Assembly: GCF_014268275.3 (NCBI RefSeq)
Contig: NZ_CP077084.1
Span: 3,348,001 to 3,412,000, forward strand
Source: Pseudomonas tritici
GTDB lineage: Bacteria; Pseudomonadota; Gammaproteobacteria; Pseudomonadales; Pseudomonadaceae
Length of the DNA: 64,000 bases
Direction: 5' to 3'
This document shows, piece by piece, positions 9,392 to 18,650 of this stretch (its first letter is position 1; each line of letters begins with the position of its first letter). The notes beneath the pieces were generated by a model. It saw only the letters and a list, made by a program, of their open reading frames with translations. It was not told the DNA's origin and searched no databases. The position numbers were made by a program, and so were the translations under genes.

Positions 9392-9915
9392 CGATCAATG
9401 CGCCAAAGGTGGGGTAGTGGATTGACCAGGTGAGAATCAAATTCAACGGGAATGCCATAAAGCAAGTTCGAGCCGTCATGCGGTTCGCCCACTACCTATC
9501 CGTCAGGGTCATTTCCATTAAAGCTATTTGTGAGCAGCTTTTTGAAAGACTTTAATTTTATCTTTAAAAAAAACGAAAAAACGCCAGCCATCGCATTGCG
9601 GTCCTAAAATTGCTGATAGAGTCCTATAATCGAGCGAGGGCGACGAGCGGGCTTCAATGTGACGGCTCAAATGAGGTTAAGTGATTCAAGGTCTGTTTTT
9701 TAGAACAAAAAGCTGTAAGAGCCCGAAAGAGGGGGGCTAAGGCAGGATAAGCGGTTGGGCGTGGAGGTATGAGGGTGCTTCGTATAATAAGAAAATGGCA
9801 GTGACATTGGAGCGCCTAATGCGCTGCCTGAATATTAATGTGATTGAGGTCTGCCGAATGAACTTGGACGCTGTAGTCCTTATTTTTTTGGCTAGCTGTA
9901 CCCTGGGAGGCTTGT
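9392..9915. other. Intergenic region upstream of the AraC gene
   Basis: About 520 bp, AT-rich around 9530-9640, between the divergent channel gene and the AraC gene. Presumably it holds both promoters. I see no clear operator. Confidence 0.5.
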
Positions 9916-10815
9916 ATGAGTTCTTCAACATTTTCCCCTTGCGTGAAACGCGGATTAATAACCACGGACTTCAAAGACGACCGCGCAGACTACCGCCCCT
10001 TCACAGAAACCCCTTGGCAGGTTGCTTATGATTATGGGGAGATTTTTTATTGCACGGCTTCCAAGAAGGAAGAGCATCTCGAGCTCGCGCATCATATGAT
10101 TGGCGTCGAGTTAGCGCCCGGCATAGTCAGAACGAGACTGGACTCGGGTAGCTGGTCAAGCGATATCATGCTATCGGGGGCTCTTTACTACGTTGCCGCG
10201 GGATCGACTATCCATGTCAAGAAAGAGCAGCCTATTGATTTTGTATTGGCGACCATTTCACCGGAGTGCGCCGATCAAATGTTTCGAGAGGCTGGGTTAA
10301 ATGGGCCCGCGCCGAGCATGGCATTCAACATGGTTGACCCTGGTGTGCATTTGAAAGCTCGCGCACTTCGTCAGATGTTGCTCTGCCAGGATGAAGAGGT
10401 AGGCTCGTTTGCGTCTGATTTTGTAAAGTATGCCTTCAGGCAGATCGTCAAGTCTCACCATGGTGACCAGCGCTCTGTGAGGTATCAATTGGCCCCCCAT
10501 CAGGTTCGTACTGCACTCGAATTTATAGAAGAAAATTTATCGTCAACATTATCGGTTGAGAAAGTTGCTCAAGATGCGTTGGGTATAAGCAGTTTCTACT
10601 TTGCTCATGCCTTCACTGAGATGCTTGGGTGTTCGCCGCATAAGTATATTATGGATCGGCGGCTTTCGAAGGCTCACGAGCTTATATTGAGCTCAGTCTC
10701 TTCGCTGGCTGATATATCTTACCGGGTTGGGTTTTCCAGTCAGGCCCATATGACCAGTACTTTCAGTAAGCGTTTTGGTGTTACGCCGGGGCAGTTGCGG
10801 CAGCCTGCTATTTGA
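9916..10815 (+). CDS. AraC-family transcriptional regulator
   Basis: 299-aa regulator. The N-terminal half is a cupin-like sensing region. The C-terminal third holds two helix-turn-helix motifs (LSVEKVAQDALGISSFYFAHAF and SLADISYRVGFSSQAHMTSTF) and the F-G-V-T-P-G-Q-L-R end of AraC proteins. GGGAGG lies before the ATG. It is placed between the divergent channel gene and the LLM/amidohydrolase operon, so it probably controls them; this is inferred from position. It has its own strong terminator. Confidence 0.85.
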   Translation: MSSSTFSPCVKRGLITTDFKDDRADYRPFTETPWQVAYDYGEIFYCTASKKEEHLELAHHMIGVELAPGIVRTRLDSGSWSSDIMLSGALYYVAAGSTIHVKKEQPIDFVLATISPECADQMFREAGLNGPAPSMAFNMVDPGVHLKARALRQMLLCQDEEVGSFASDFVKYAFRQIVKSHHGDQRSVRYQLAPHQVRTALEFIEENLSSTLSVEKVAQDALGISSFYFAHAFTEMLGCSPHKYIMDRRLSKAHELILSSVSSLADISYRVGFSSQAHMTSTFSKRFGVTPGQLRQPAI

Positions 10816-10921
10816 AGCGTGACGGCATGACTAACCCTGCTTGAAGGTGCAGGCGGCGCTAACGGCCTATGATGTTTAGTAGGTCGGGGCGCCTATAAGC
10901 AGACACTCAGTAGTTGCTGTA

Positions 10922-10965
10922 AAGCAGGCGCGCTCTGGCAACCCAGAGCGCGCCTGCTTATTTTT
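10922..10965 (+). terminator. Strong rho-independent terminator after the AraC gene
   Basis: A 17-bp GC-rich stem (AAGCAGGCGCGCTCTGG with its exact complement at 10943-10959) and a 4-base loop, followed by TATTTTT. It separates the regulator from the downstream catabolic genes, which therefore need their own promoter in 10970-11296. Confidence 0.92.
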
Positions 10966-11296
10966 AATCTTTAGAATTGCTCTCGATACATTCTTGCTTC
11001 TACAACTTGTGCGATAGGCCGTTGGTCATTGCATTTACTCAGCTATTGCTTTTTTTTAGAAAGTAGTGACAAGCGGCGCTGCCGCTCCGAGTTCCACACC
11101 GCCTGGACGATTTCCCCCCGTTCGTCCAAGCACGAATAGGCCGTGTGGCAATCATCTGAAAGGGATTAAAAGTAATCACTCTACCGCAGGATTTTGAAAG
11201 GCTTCTTCTTCCTCCGTCGTTAGTCTTGTCAAGCGAGATCAGTACATTATCACAAGAAATTTTGCAATTAGTCGCTGAGGCGAGAAGAGAGATCTT
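10966..11296. promoter_or_regulatory. Probable promoter region of the LLM/amidohydrolase operon
   Basis: About 330 bp between the terminator and the first catabolic gene. No gene is evident and no promoter boxes can be assigned with confidence. By position it must contain the operon promoter and any binding site of the upstream AraC protein. Confidence 0.4.
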
Positions 11297-12427
11297 ATGA
11301 CCAACGAGCTGCCCGTTACCCAGAATCCAATGTGGGGTCCCAACCGATTGAAGCTTGGTGTCTTCGGCATCAACGGAGGCGCTGCCTTTACGAACCATCC
11401 TGATCGCTTCGTACCTACTTGGGATAATAATCTTCGTGTTGCCAAGATGGCTGATCGCTTGGGTATCGAGGCGCTTGTTTCAGCATCGCGGTGGAAAGCT
11501 TTCGCGAAAGACGGCCACTACTCCGGCGATCTATACGAAACGTTCACATGGGCAGCTGCCGCTGCGGCGGTGACCGAACGCATCTGTGTAATGAGTACCG
11601 TTCACCTGTCGGTTATGCATCCGATCATCGCGGCTAAGTGCTCTGCCACAGTGGACCTCATTTCGAAAGGCCGGCATGGCCTCAATCTCGTGTGCGGCTG
11701 GTATCGCGAAGAGATGGAAATGTTCGGTGACGCGATGTACGGGCACGATGACCGCTACGGTTTGGCCGACGAATGGGTCCAGACCTTCGACCGGCTTTGG
11801 GTAGAGAAGGAAGGCTTCGATTTCGAGGGGAAATTCTACAATCTAAAGCAGGCAATCGTTCAGCCAAAATCGCCGCATCCGCGCCCAGTCCTGATGAATG
11901 CGGGTGGCTCCGATCGGGGGCGAGAGTTCGCGGCGAAAAACTGCGATGTCGCCTTCATCATTCCACAGGACCCAAGACCTGCGTCTCTGAAGAAGCAGGT
12001 CGATCACTATCGTGATTTCGCACGTGAACAATATGGCAAAGAGATCCAGGTCTGGATGTCCAGCTATGTGGTGCAGCGCGACAGCGTTGAAGAAGCTCGT
12101 GCCTATGTTGAGGACTACGTGGTCACGCAGGGCGACGACGAAGGCGTTGACGCTTTCATCGCTAACAATATCGGGAACGCAAAGACCATGCCTGAGGGCG
12201 TGATGGAAAAAATGAAATTTGCCATAGCGGCGGGATACGGTGGCTATCCACTGTTGGGTACGGCGCAGGACATTGCTGCGACGCTTTCCTCAATCTCAGA
12301 CGCCGGTGTGGATGGTGTGCTGTTGACATGGTTGGACTATGAGGGAGGTCTGAGCAATTTCGGCGAGACAGTGTTGCCGTTGCTTGAACAGCAAGGACTG
12401 CGCAGCCCGGTTGAAGATTTCGACTGA
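11297..12427 (+). CDS. LLM-class (luciferase-like) FMNH2-dependent monooxygenase, RutA-like
   Basis: 376-aa bacterial-luciferase-family TIM barrel. Segments line up with RutA, the uracil-ring-opening monooxygenase, as I recall it: the MSTVHLSVMHP strand, ISKGRHGLNLVCGW (RutA: ISGGRFGVNLVTGW), MNAGGSDRGREFAAKNCD, and a C-terminal GVLLTWLDYEGGLSNFGE (RutA: GVLLTFDDFLSGIETFGE). Such enzymes use reduced FMN supplied by a flavin reductase, and one is encoded two genes downstream. GAGAAGAGAG precedes the ATG. First gene of a four-gene unit with an amidohydrolase, flavin reductase and nitroreductase. Substrate unknown; an N-heterocyclic amide or imide is the likeliest class. Confidence 0.8.
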   Translation: MTNELPVTQNPMWGPNRLKLGVFGINGGAAFTNHPDRFVPTWDNNLRVAKMADRLGIEALVSASRWKAFAKDGHYSGDLYETFTWAAAAAAVTERICVMSTVHLSVMHPIIAAKCSATVDLISKGRHGLNLVCGWYREEMEMFGDAMYGHDDRYGLADEWVQTFDRLWVEKEGFDFEGKFYNLKQAIVQPKSPHPRPVLMNAGGSDRGREFAAKNCDVAFIIPQDPRPASLKKQVDHYRDFAREQYGKEIQVWMSSYVVQRDSVEEARAYVEDYVVTQGDDEGVDAFIANNIGNAKTMPEGVMEKMKFAIAAGYGGYPLLGTAQDIAATLSSISDAGVDGVLLTWLDYEGGLSNFGETVLPLLEQQGLRSPVEDFD

Positions 12428-12651
12428 GGCTAGGCCTCATTCCGGGTGCTCTTTTAGCTGTGACGTACCTATCTTGGTTGCCCTTGGCCGTATGTACCCG
12501 GACCTCGTAATGGGGCGCGCCTGGAATTCTATCTGCCATAGCACGGGTACATAACCTATGCATTCGGTTTGCACGTCCGCTGTAATTCTGGCTGTTGCGA
12601 TGAATGAACCAAGAATGCCTCGATAAAGAATAACAAGTCAGGTGGCATAAA

Positions 12652-14046
12652 ATGCAAAGCGCAAACGTTGAACAGGTCGACCTTCTGATCTCGGCCGGAT
12701 GTATCGTTACCGTCGATCAGCAGCGACAAATCATCCGCGATGGCGCAATCGCTATCAAGGGAGGCGACATCGTCGCGATTGGGCCGCGTGACGCGATTGA
12801 GCGGGCGTATGTGGGGCATAAAACTATTCATGCCCCTCAGGGACTCATCACCCCAGGTCTCATCGATGCTCACAATCACCCAATCGATTATCTAATCAAG
12901 GGGATGGTTGACGATACGCCGCAAATTGTCCGACTCCGTGATCGGGTCATTCCTTACGAGGACCAGTTAACGGAGGAGCAAGCCTATGCCTCCTCCGCAG
13001 CAACCTTCGTCGAGATGATCCGCCAGGGTACGACATGCTTCGTGGACGGTGCGGGCCCGATGCCCCACGCGGTTGCTCGTGCGGCACTGGATCTGGGCAT
13101 GCGAGGCATTGTTGCGCGCAAACTCGCGGATGTAGCGGGACCTTTTGGTGGACTGATCCAGGACACTGATGAGGCGATCGCTCTCGCCAACGAGACGGTC
13201 GAACAGTTCAACGGGGCCGGTGACGGGCTTCTGCGCGCGTGCTACGACCTCGACATGCCTGCGGTTGTGAGTGATCGCCTGGCCGAGATGGTGTTAACCC
13301 AGGCTCTCGAGAGGGGAGTCGGTATTGTGGCTCACCTCATCGGGCGGCGCGCGCCTCCGGGGGAGCCTGAGGTGGTAGCCAATGCAGACATTGCGCGGCT
13401 GCATCGGCTGGGTCTATTAGGACCGCACTTGCTGCTGGCACACATCGGATGGATCCCAGCCAATGATGTGGCCCTATTAGCTGAGACTAAAACAAACGTC
13501 GTCCATTGCCCGGCATCAAGCCTCGTTGGCGGGAACGGCTGGGTCGCGCACGGTGTGATCCCCGACCTGGTTGCTGGCGGGGTCAATGTTGCACTCGGCA
13601 CCGACGCAGCAATCATTGCTCGAACGCTCGACATGGTCCGCATGATGAATCTGGCGTCATGTGTCCATAAGGATGCCAGACGAGATCCATTGATAATGGA
13701 CCCCTACACCGTATTTGAAATGGCGACCATACGTGGGGCCAAGGCGGTGCATTGGGATGACCGGATTGGATCTTTGGAGGTTGGAAAAGCTGCCGATCTT
13801 GCGATCTTCGACACAAGCTCCCCGCACTGGTGGCCCGAGCCACTGGGTAATCCTGTGCCGGACCTGGTTTACGGCGGCACCGGGCGCGACGCCCGTACAG
13901 TGGTGATCAACGGCAAAGTGGTGATGGAAGACGGCAATCTCATAGGGGTCGACGTGGCGTCGATCGCTTCCGCAGTACAGAGTGCTGCCGCTGCCTGTTA
14001 CGCGAGGCTAGGTGCAGTACCTTCCGGGGTTTGGCCCGTACGATGA
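12652..14046 (+). CDS. Amidohydrolase-superfamily metalloenzyme (TRZ/ATZ, aminohydrolase type)
   Basis: 464-aa metal-dependent hydrolase of the group that includes AtzA/AtzB, TrzN, cytosine deaminase and 8-oxoguanine deaminase. Metal-binding candidates are His74 and His76 (DAHNH), His228 (GIVAHLIG), His264 (LLAHIGW) and the catalytic Asp318 (LGTDAA). The motif SSLVGGNGW and the C-terminal GSLEVGKAADLAIFD are typical. These enzymes remove amino, chloro or alkylamino groups from triazine, pyrimidine or purine-like rings. Set after a RutA-like monooxygenase, it could convert an aminated heterocycle to its oxo form before ring opening. The substrate is not predictable. Confidence 0.8.
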   Translation: MQSANVEQVDLLISAGCIVTVDQQRQIIRDGAIAIKGGDIVAIGPRDAIERAYVGHKTIHAPQGLITPGLIDAHNHPIDYLIKGMVDDTPQIVRLRDRVIPYEDQLTEEQAYASSAATFVEMIRQGTTCFVDGAGPMPHAVARAALDLGMRGIVARKLADVAGPFGGLIQDTDEAIALANETVEQFNGAGDGLLRACYDLDMPAVVSDRLAEMVLTQALERGVGIVAHLIGRRAPPGEPEVVANADIARLHRLGLLGPHLLLAHIGWIPANDVALLAETKTNVVHCPASSLVGGNGWVAHGVIPDLVAGGVNVALGTDAAIIARTLDMVRMMNLASCVHKDARRDPLIMDPYTVFEMATIRGAKAVHWDDRIGSLEVGKAADLAIFDTSSPHWWPEPLGNPVPDLVYGGTGRDARTVVINGKVVMEDGNLIGVDVASIASAVQSAAAACYARLGAVPSGVWPVR

Positions 14047-14130
14047 ACAATGCTCTCAAGCAGATTTTTCGCTAGAGCAACCGCGATCAACGCGGCTCAA
14101 CACCTGAATTGAACCAGGCAGGATTTTATT

Positions 14131-14628
14131 ATGAACGAGAATACCGTGCACGCTGACTTCAAACTGGCGATGCGACGCCTGGCGGCGACGATCGCTGTGG
14201 TGACATCCGGTACTGAGGATGACTGGACGGGAATGGCGGCCACCGCCGTCACTTCCGTGACTGCCGATCCGCCGACGCTATTGGTGGCGGTAAACCGGAA
14301 CGCCAGCTTGTCTCCGGTCATGAAGCGCGAAGGCCGTTTCTGCGTAAATTTACTGTCAGAACGGCACGCGGATATCGTTGGGGTTTTTAGTGGACAGAAA
14401 AAAGGTCGCGAGCGATTCGAGACGGGCGATTGGAATCCTTCCGATGAAGGTTTGCCGATTTTGAGCGATGCGAACGCAGCCCTCGTCTGCACGATATCGA
14501 ATACTTTTGAGGTCGGCACTCATACACTCTTTATCGGTGAAGTAACGGCCGTTTATTGCCATTCGAAAATAGACCCTCTTATCTGGGTCGACGGAGGCCT
14601 CGCTCGCACGGAGGCTTTAAGTGTGTAA
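14131..14628 (+). CDS. Flavin reductase (RutF/HpaC family)
   Basis: 165-aa NAD(P)H:flavin reductase of the HpaC/NtaB/RutF type. It has the family segments LRRLAATIAVVTSG-like (here AMRRLAATIAVVTSG), AATAVTSVTADPP and FCVNLLSERH, and the C-terminal H-x-L-F-I-G-E strand. It would supply reduced FMN to the LLM monooxygenase encoded upstream. It lies 84 bp after the amidohydrolase gene. A direct substrate-reducing role is possible but less likely. Confidence 0.85.
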   Translation: MNENTVHADFKLAMRRLAATIAVVTSGTEDDWTGMAATAVTSVTADPPTLLVAVNRNASLSPVMKREGRFCVNLLSERHADIVGVFSGQKKGRERFETGDWNPSDEGLPILSDANAALVCTISNTFEVGTHTLFIGEVTAVYCHSKIDPLIWVDGGLARTEALSV

Positions 14629-14831
14629 CCCATCACCTATCGCACTTAGGTTAAAGGCCGCGCTCTCATAATTCCCAGTTATAGTACGGTCGATCTGCTG
14701 AAGTGAGTGTTAAAGAAACGTGCCCCTGGGGTTGGTTAATATTAAACCGGCTAAATTGTGTCCGTCGCCCTTTGGTTTCACTTAACAAAGTGGCGACGAT
14801 GACGCGCTCGCCGAGTATGAAAGGAACAGTT

Positions 14832-15443
14832 ATGAATACTAGAGTTGCAAACCATCCCATTTTGCCGCTGATCTTGGATCGCTGGTCTTCCCGAGCATAC
14901 GACACTACAGCCTCCGTCACGCGGGGAGAGCTGGCAATACTGTTCGAGGCGGCTCGATGGGCACCTTCATCGTTCAATATCCAGCCATGGCGCTTCGTTT
15001 TCGCATTGCGAGGTGACGCGGGGTGGGAAGGGATGCTTGACCTGTTGATACCCTTCAACAAGGGCTGGGCTGAAGCAGCGGGTGCTTTGATCTGCATATG
15101 CTCGGAAGTAGATACGCCGACCAAAACACCTGGGCAACGGCAACCGTCCTACAGCCACAGCTTTGACACAGGAGCGGCGTGGGCGATGTTTGCACTGCAA
15201 GCCTCCAGCATGGGCCTCGGGACTCATGCAATGACAGGGTTTAACATTGACGGCGCCAGAGATGTTCTGCAGTTGCCAGACAATGTTCGGCCGGAAGCGG
15301 TCATTGCAGTTGGCCGCCCGGGATCTGCTGCCGAGCTGCCAGAAGGACTTCGCGAGCGTGATGTCCCTAGCGATAGGCATCGAATTGATGCATTTGTATA
15401 CGAGCACACTTACGGAGCTTCCGCGTTTTTAGGTGGTGATTAG
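14832..15443 (+). CDS. Nitroreductase-family FMN oxidoreductase
   Basis: 203 aa from the ATG at 14832, which has AAAGGAA six bases upstream; a longer frame starting at a GTG (14703) lacks a ribosome site. The SSRAYD N-terminus, the FMN phosphate contact ARWAPSSFNIQPWRF and the ALQASSMGLGTHAMTGF segment identify the nitroreductase family. In rut operons a member of this family (RutE) reduces malonic semialdehyde after ring opening. A similar carbonyl- or nitro-reducing role is possible here, though the sequence does not closely resemble RutE. Confidence 0.8.
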   Translation: MNTRVANHPILPLILDRWSSRAYDTTASVTRGELAILFEAARWAPSSFNIQPWRFVFALRGDAGWEGMLDLLIPFNKGWAEAAGALICICSEVDTPTKTPGQRQPSYSHSFDTGAAWAMFALQASSMGLGTHAMTGFNIDGARDVLQLPDNVRPEAVIAVGRPGSAAELPEGLRERDVPSDRHRIDAFVYEHTYGASAFLGGD

Positions 15444-15844
15444 ATCAGCCAAAATTAAATACGGCCTTTTGTTGTGAATGCCTGTGAATAAGAGAGGAGC
15501 GATCACTTGCGAACCAAGTGATCGATATATCGAGTGCTTCGACGAGAACGGCGACCGCGCCGACGCGCTGGAACTGCGCCGCTGATCCAGTATTGGGCAT
15601 TGTCGAGCGCTTGAACCTCATGCAGATAGGCTACTCGGTCCGCAACGCGGTCGGCACGGTGCAGAGTGGATGAAGTATCCAGCGCGAACCACCGCTGCTC
15701 TGGTTCTACAGCTGCATCGCGATCTCATAGTGAGTTGTTCAGGCAGGCTTACCAGCGAGTAAGCGCGCCATATGGGGTTGTTGCGTAGGATGGCCTCAGG
15801 TTACATCCTTCGAAGGCGTAGCCCTCGCACGATGCGGGGTGACT
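15444..15844. other. Intergenic stretch with degraded sequence
   Basis: About 400 bp after the nitroreductase. Short broken frames of high GC suggest gene remnants, but I could not assign a family. No terminator with a convincing T-run was seen. Confidence 0.4.
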
Positions 15845-16207
15845 ATTTCTTTAGTCCGCTACAACGGCTGCTCGGCGTCTGCACCTTGCCATCTGCGCCC
15901 AACGTTTAGGCTTTGTGTGCTGGATCGCGCACGGTGAGTGCAATGGCCAGCGCCACCGGTACGCCGGGCAGACCGAAGAAAGAACGTTGCTTGCCATGCC
16001 CACGTTGCTCCGAGCAAAGGCAAAGTAATTATGTCCACGTGCGTGACCAGCCCAATCACGGAGTCGCCGAGCAGAAAGGCAGTCCGTTTATCGATGAATA
16101 ATCCACGCGAATAGACCGCTACGGCGCGACCCAGTTAATGGCGCTCGAACATCTCGCTCATCATGGAGTAGGGGCGGGCGACAGTGCGGCTTCGTCGATT
16201 GCGATCA
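15845..16207 (-). pseudogene. MFS transporter relic
   Basis: Reading the minus strand with frameshifts gives a clear major-facilitator core: EAALSPAPYSMMSEMF, then GRAVAVYSRGLF, DSVIGLVTHVDI, WAWQATFF, then FFGLPGVPVALAIALTVRDPAHKA. A one-base loss lies near 16175, a stop lies after MFERH, and another stop follows VRDPAHKA. Only about 120 codons remain. The piece is the middle of an anion- or aromatic-acid-type MFS carrier and may once have served the upstream catabolic cluster. Confidence 0.75.
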
Positions 16208-16442
16208 GCCTTTCCATAGTCTCATGGCTATGAGAAGGGCTGTTTATAACTATTGGAAAGTTAGCATAAGATTATTAAGAATCAGAAACTACAAAAATAT
16301 TAGCAGTGGTTTGCCTACGATGATAAAAAAAATTAGCAGATCGTTATGTGGTTTAAGGCTTCGCTTTAAGCTTGTCAGATGTAATCTCATGCGTGAAAAA
16401 ATAATAAAATAGCTATCGCTAAGGTTTCTGGAGATTTATCTT

Positions 16443-17408
16443 ATGCAAACATGCACGTCCATGCTGGCTGTTAAAGTAGCGCGTCGTAAGGTGGAGACTG
16501 ATCGGGTTATTTCCCTTGAACTGGTAAGTCTTACAGGCGAGCCTTTACCGCCATTTGAGGCGGGTGCACATATTGAAGTCAATGTCGGAGCAGGCGTTGT
16601 TCGGCATTACTCAATTTGCAATGACCCTCGAAATCAAGATCACTATACACTGGGTATATTGCGCGAAATGCCTTCTCGGGGAGGGTCGGAAACAATACAC
16701 AATGAATTCGATGTTGGCACTGTCGTTAACATAAGTGCACCTAGAAACAATTTTAGGTTAAACGAATCCGCTGGGCACTCGATACTGTTTGGCGGAGGCA
16801 TTGGAATAACACCATTGATTGCTATGGCGTGGCATTTATACGCCAACGGCGGATCATTTGAGCTGCATTATTGTGCGCGTGGTCGTGTTAACGCCGCTTT
16901 TTATGATCAGCTTCAGCAAACTCCTTTTTCTGCTAATGTCATTGGTCATTTTGACGAGGGTGATCCGGAAAAATTTTGTGATTTTTCCGTAGTTTTGAAT
17001 AAGCCTAATTCAGATCGCCATGTTTATATTTGTGGACCTGCCGGATTTATGGAAGCGGTTGCCAAGACGGCAAAGATTCAAGGGTGGATGAGCGAAAATA
17101 TTCATATTGAACATTTTGGTGCTCAGATAGATATGACGGGAGCCGAATTTACCGTACGCACCAAAAAAACAAATTTAACGCTTCAGGTACCTCCAGATAA
17201 ATCTATTGCACAGGTTTTAATCGATGCAGGTGTTGATGTTCCCATCTCTTGTGAACAGGGTGTTTGCGGTACTTGTCTTACTGGAGTGTTAGAGGGGTCG
17301 CCAGATCATCGGGATTTATTTATGACGGATGCTGAAAGGTCAAACAATGACCAAATGACGATATGTTGTTCTCGTTCAAATTCTAATTTTCTGGTCCTGG
17401 ATATTTAA
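16443..17408 (+). CDS. Reductase of a VanAB-type Rieske oxygenase (FNR plus C-terminal 2Fe-2S)
   Basis: 321-aa phthalate-dioxygenase-reductase/VanB-type electron carrier. The flavin-binding RHYSICN motif is at 54-60 and the nucleotide-binding FGGGIGITP at 116-124. A CGPAGFM motif begins at 197, and a C-terminal plant-type ferredoxin has Cys270, Cys275, Cys278 and Cys308. It would pass NADH electrons to the Rieske oxygenase encoded next. Base composition is clearly more AT-rich than the flanking catabolic genes, suggesting separate acquisition of this pair. CTGGAG precedes the ATG. Confidence 0.88.
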   Translation: MQTCTSMLAVKVARRKVETDRVISLELVSLTGEPLPPFEAGAHIEVNVGAGVVRHYSICNDPRNQDHYTLGILREMPSRGGSETIHNEFDVGTVVNISAPRNNFRLNESAGHSILFGGGIGITPLIAMAWHLYANGGSFELHYCARGRVNAAFYDQLQQTPFSANVIGHFDEGDPEKFCDFSVVLNKPNSDRHVYICGPAGFMEAVAKTAKIQGWMSENIHIEHFGAQIDMTGAEFTVRTKKTNLTLQVPPDKSIAQVLIDAGVDVPISCEQGVCGTCLTGVLEGSPDHRDLFMTDAERSNNDQMTICCSRSNSNFLVLDI

Positions 17409-17493
17409 AGCCAGCCTATTTGAAACGGTGTCATTACCTAATGAGTTGCGTGAATTATTTTTTTGCGTATTTCATGCAAAAAAGGAGAGGTCC

Positions 17494-18567
17494 ATGATAT
17501 TTCTTTACAATGCTTGGTACCCTGCGGGTTGGGCAGACGATGTAGAAGTTGGCAAGCTAGTTGCAAAAACATTTCTGAATCAGCGTGTGGTAATGTTCAG
17601 AGACAGCCAAGGTGCTATTAAAGGCCTGCAAGATCGCTGTCCGCACCGGTTCGTCCCGCTGCATCTAGGTGAGCTTAAAGGCGATACAATTCAATGTGCT
17701 TACCACGGGCTTGTGTTTGATTGTACGGGTGCGTGTGTTCTGAACCCTCATGGAAACGGTGCCATTCCGAAGGCTGCGAGGGTTCGAAGTTATCCTATGG
17801 CCGAACTGTACGGACTGATATGGATCTGGATGGGAGATGAAGCCAAAGCAGATCCCCAGCTCATATGTGACTTCAGTGAAATGGATCCTGTCAGGAAATA
17901 TGTGGGTAAGAGTTATCTTTCTGTCAACGCTAATTACGTTTTGGAAAACGATAACATTATGGACCTTAGCCATATCGAGTTTCTGCACAAGGCCTCGTTG
18001 GGTAGCAGTAAGGTCTCTGAAGGGAAAATAGATGTTGTTCAAGTGGGAGATACGGTTCATTCCAAAAGATCAACTGTTGGCGAAAAGCTGACTGCAGCTT
18101 TGGAAAAGATGCGTGGTATCCCAGCAGGTCAGGCGGTGGATCGGTGGCTGGATGTTCGCTGGAATGCTCCAGCAAGCATGTTGCTGACAACGGGCTATAC
18201 CTTTACAGGAAGACCAAAGGAGGAAGGGCGAGAGCTATTCGTTACTCACCTTTTTACGCCAGAGACGGAGTCAACTACTCATTATTGGTTTGGTATCGCG
18301 TTCCCTCGCTCCATGGGGCCGGAAGCGGAGAAACTGGCTGAACAGAACGTCCAGTGGTTGATACAACCTTTCTCAGAAGAGGACATGCCTATGTTGGAGG
18401 CTCAACAGCAGGAGATCGGTGATCGAGATTTCTGGTCACTCAACCCCGTACTTTTACCCAGCGACGGCGGGGCAGTACGAGCTCGCCGTGTATTGGACCG
18501 CCTCATAAAAGAGGAGCAAGAGGCTTTGATGGCCTCCGTCGCGCAATCCGGAGCAGGGGTTAGATAG
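17494..18567 (+). CDS. VanA-like Rieske non-heme iron oxygenase
   Basis: 357 aa from the ATG at 17494, chosen because of the strong AAAGGAGAGG just upstream; the longer frame (17428) lacks one. The Rieske cluster is Cys49-x-His51 and Cys68-x2-His71. The mononuclear iron site lies in NIMDLSHIEFLH (Asp157, His160, His165). Length and layout match VanA, which demethylates vanillate, and related ring hydroxylases or O/N-demethylases. The partner reductase is 85 bp upstream. The substrate is unknown. Its place beside a 3-hydroxyanthranilate operon makes a methoxylated, N-alkylated or unsubstituted aminobenzoate an attractive guess. Confidence 0.87.
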   Translation: MIFLYNAWYPAGWADDVEVGKLVAKTFLNQRVVMFRDSQGAIKGLQDRCPHRFVPLHLGELKGDTIQCAYHGLVFDCTGACVLNPHGNGAIPKAARVRSYPMAELYGLIWIWMGDEAKADPQLICDFSEMDPVRKYVGKSYLSVNANYVLENDNIMDLSHIEFLHKASLGSSKVSEGKIDVVQVGDTVHSKRSTVGEKLTAALEKMRGIPAGQAVDRWLDVRWNAPASMLLTTGYTFTGRPKEEGRELFVTHLFTPETESTTHYWFGIAFPRSMGPEAEKLAEQNVQWLIQPFSEEDMPMLEAQQQEIGDRDFWSLNPVLLPSDGGAVRARRVLDRLIKEEQEALMASVAQSGAGVR

Positions 18568-18650
18568 CCGTTACTTCTTCCTGAATAAAGTCAGCGCTTT
18601 TTTGGCTTCAAAAAAGTTATCGAAAACCGCTGGCTGCTTCAAGCCTCCGT

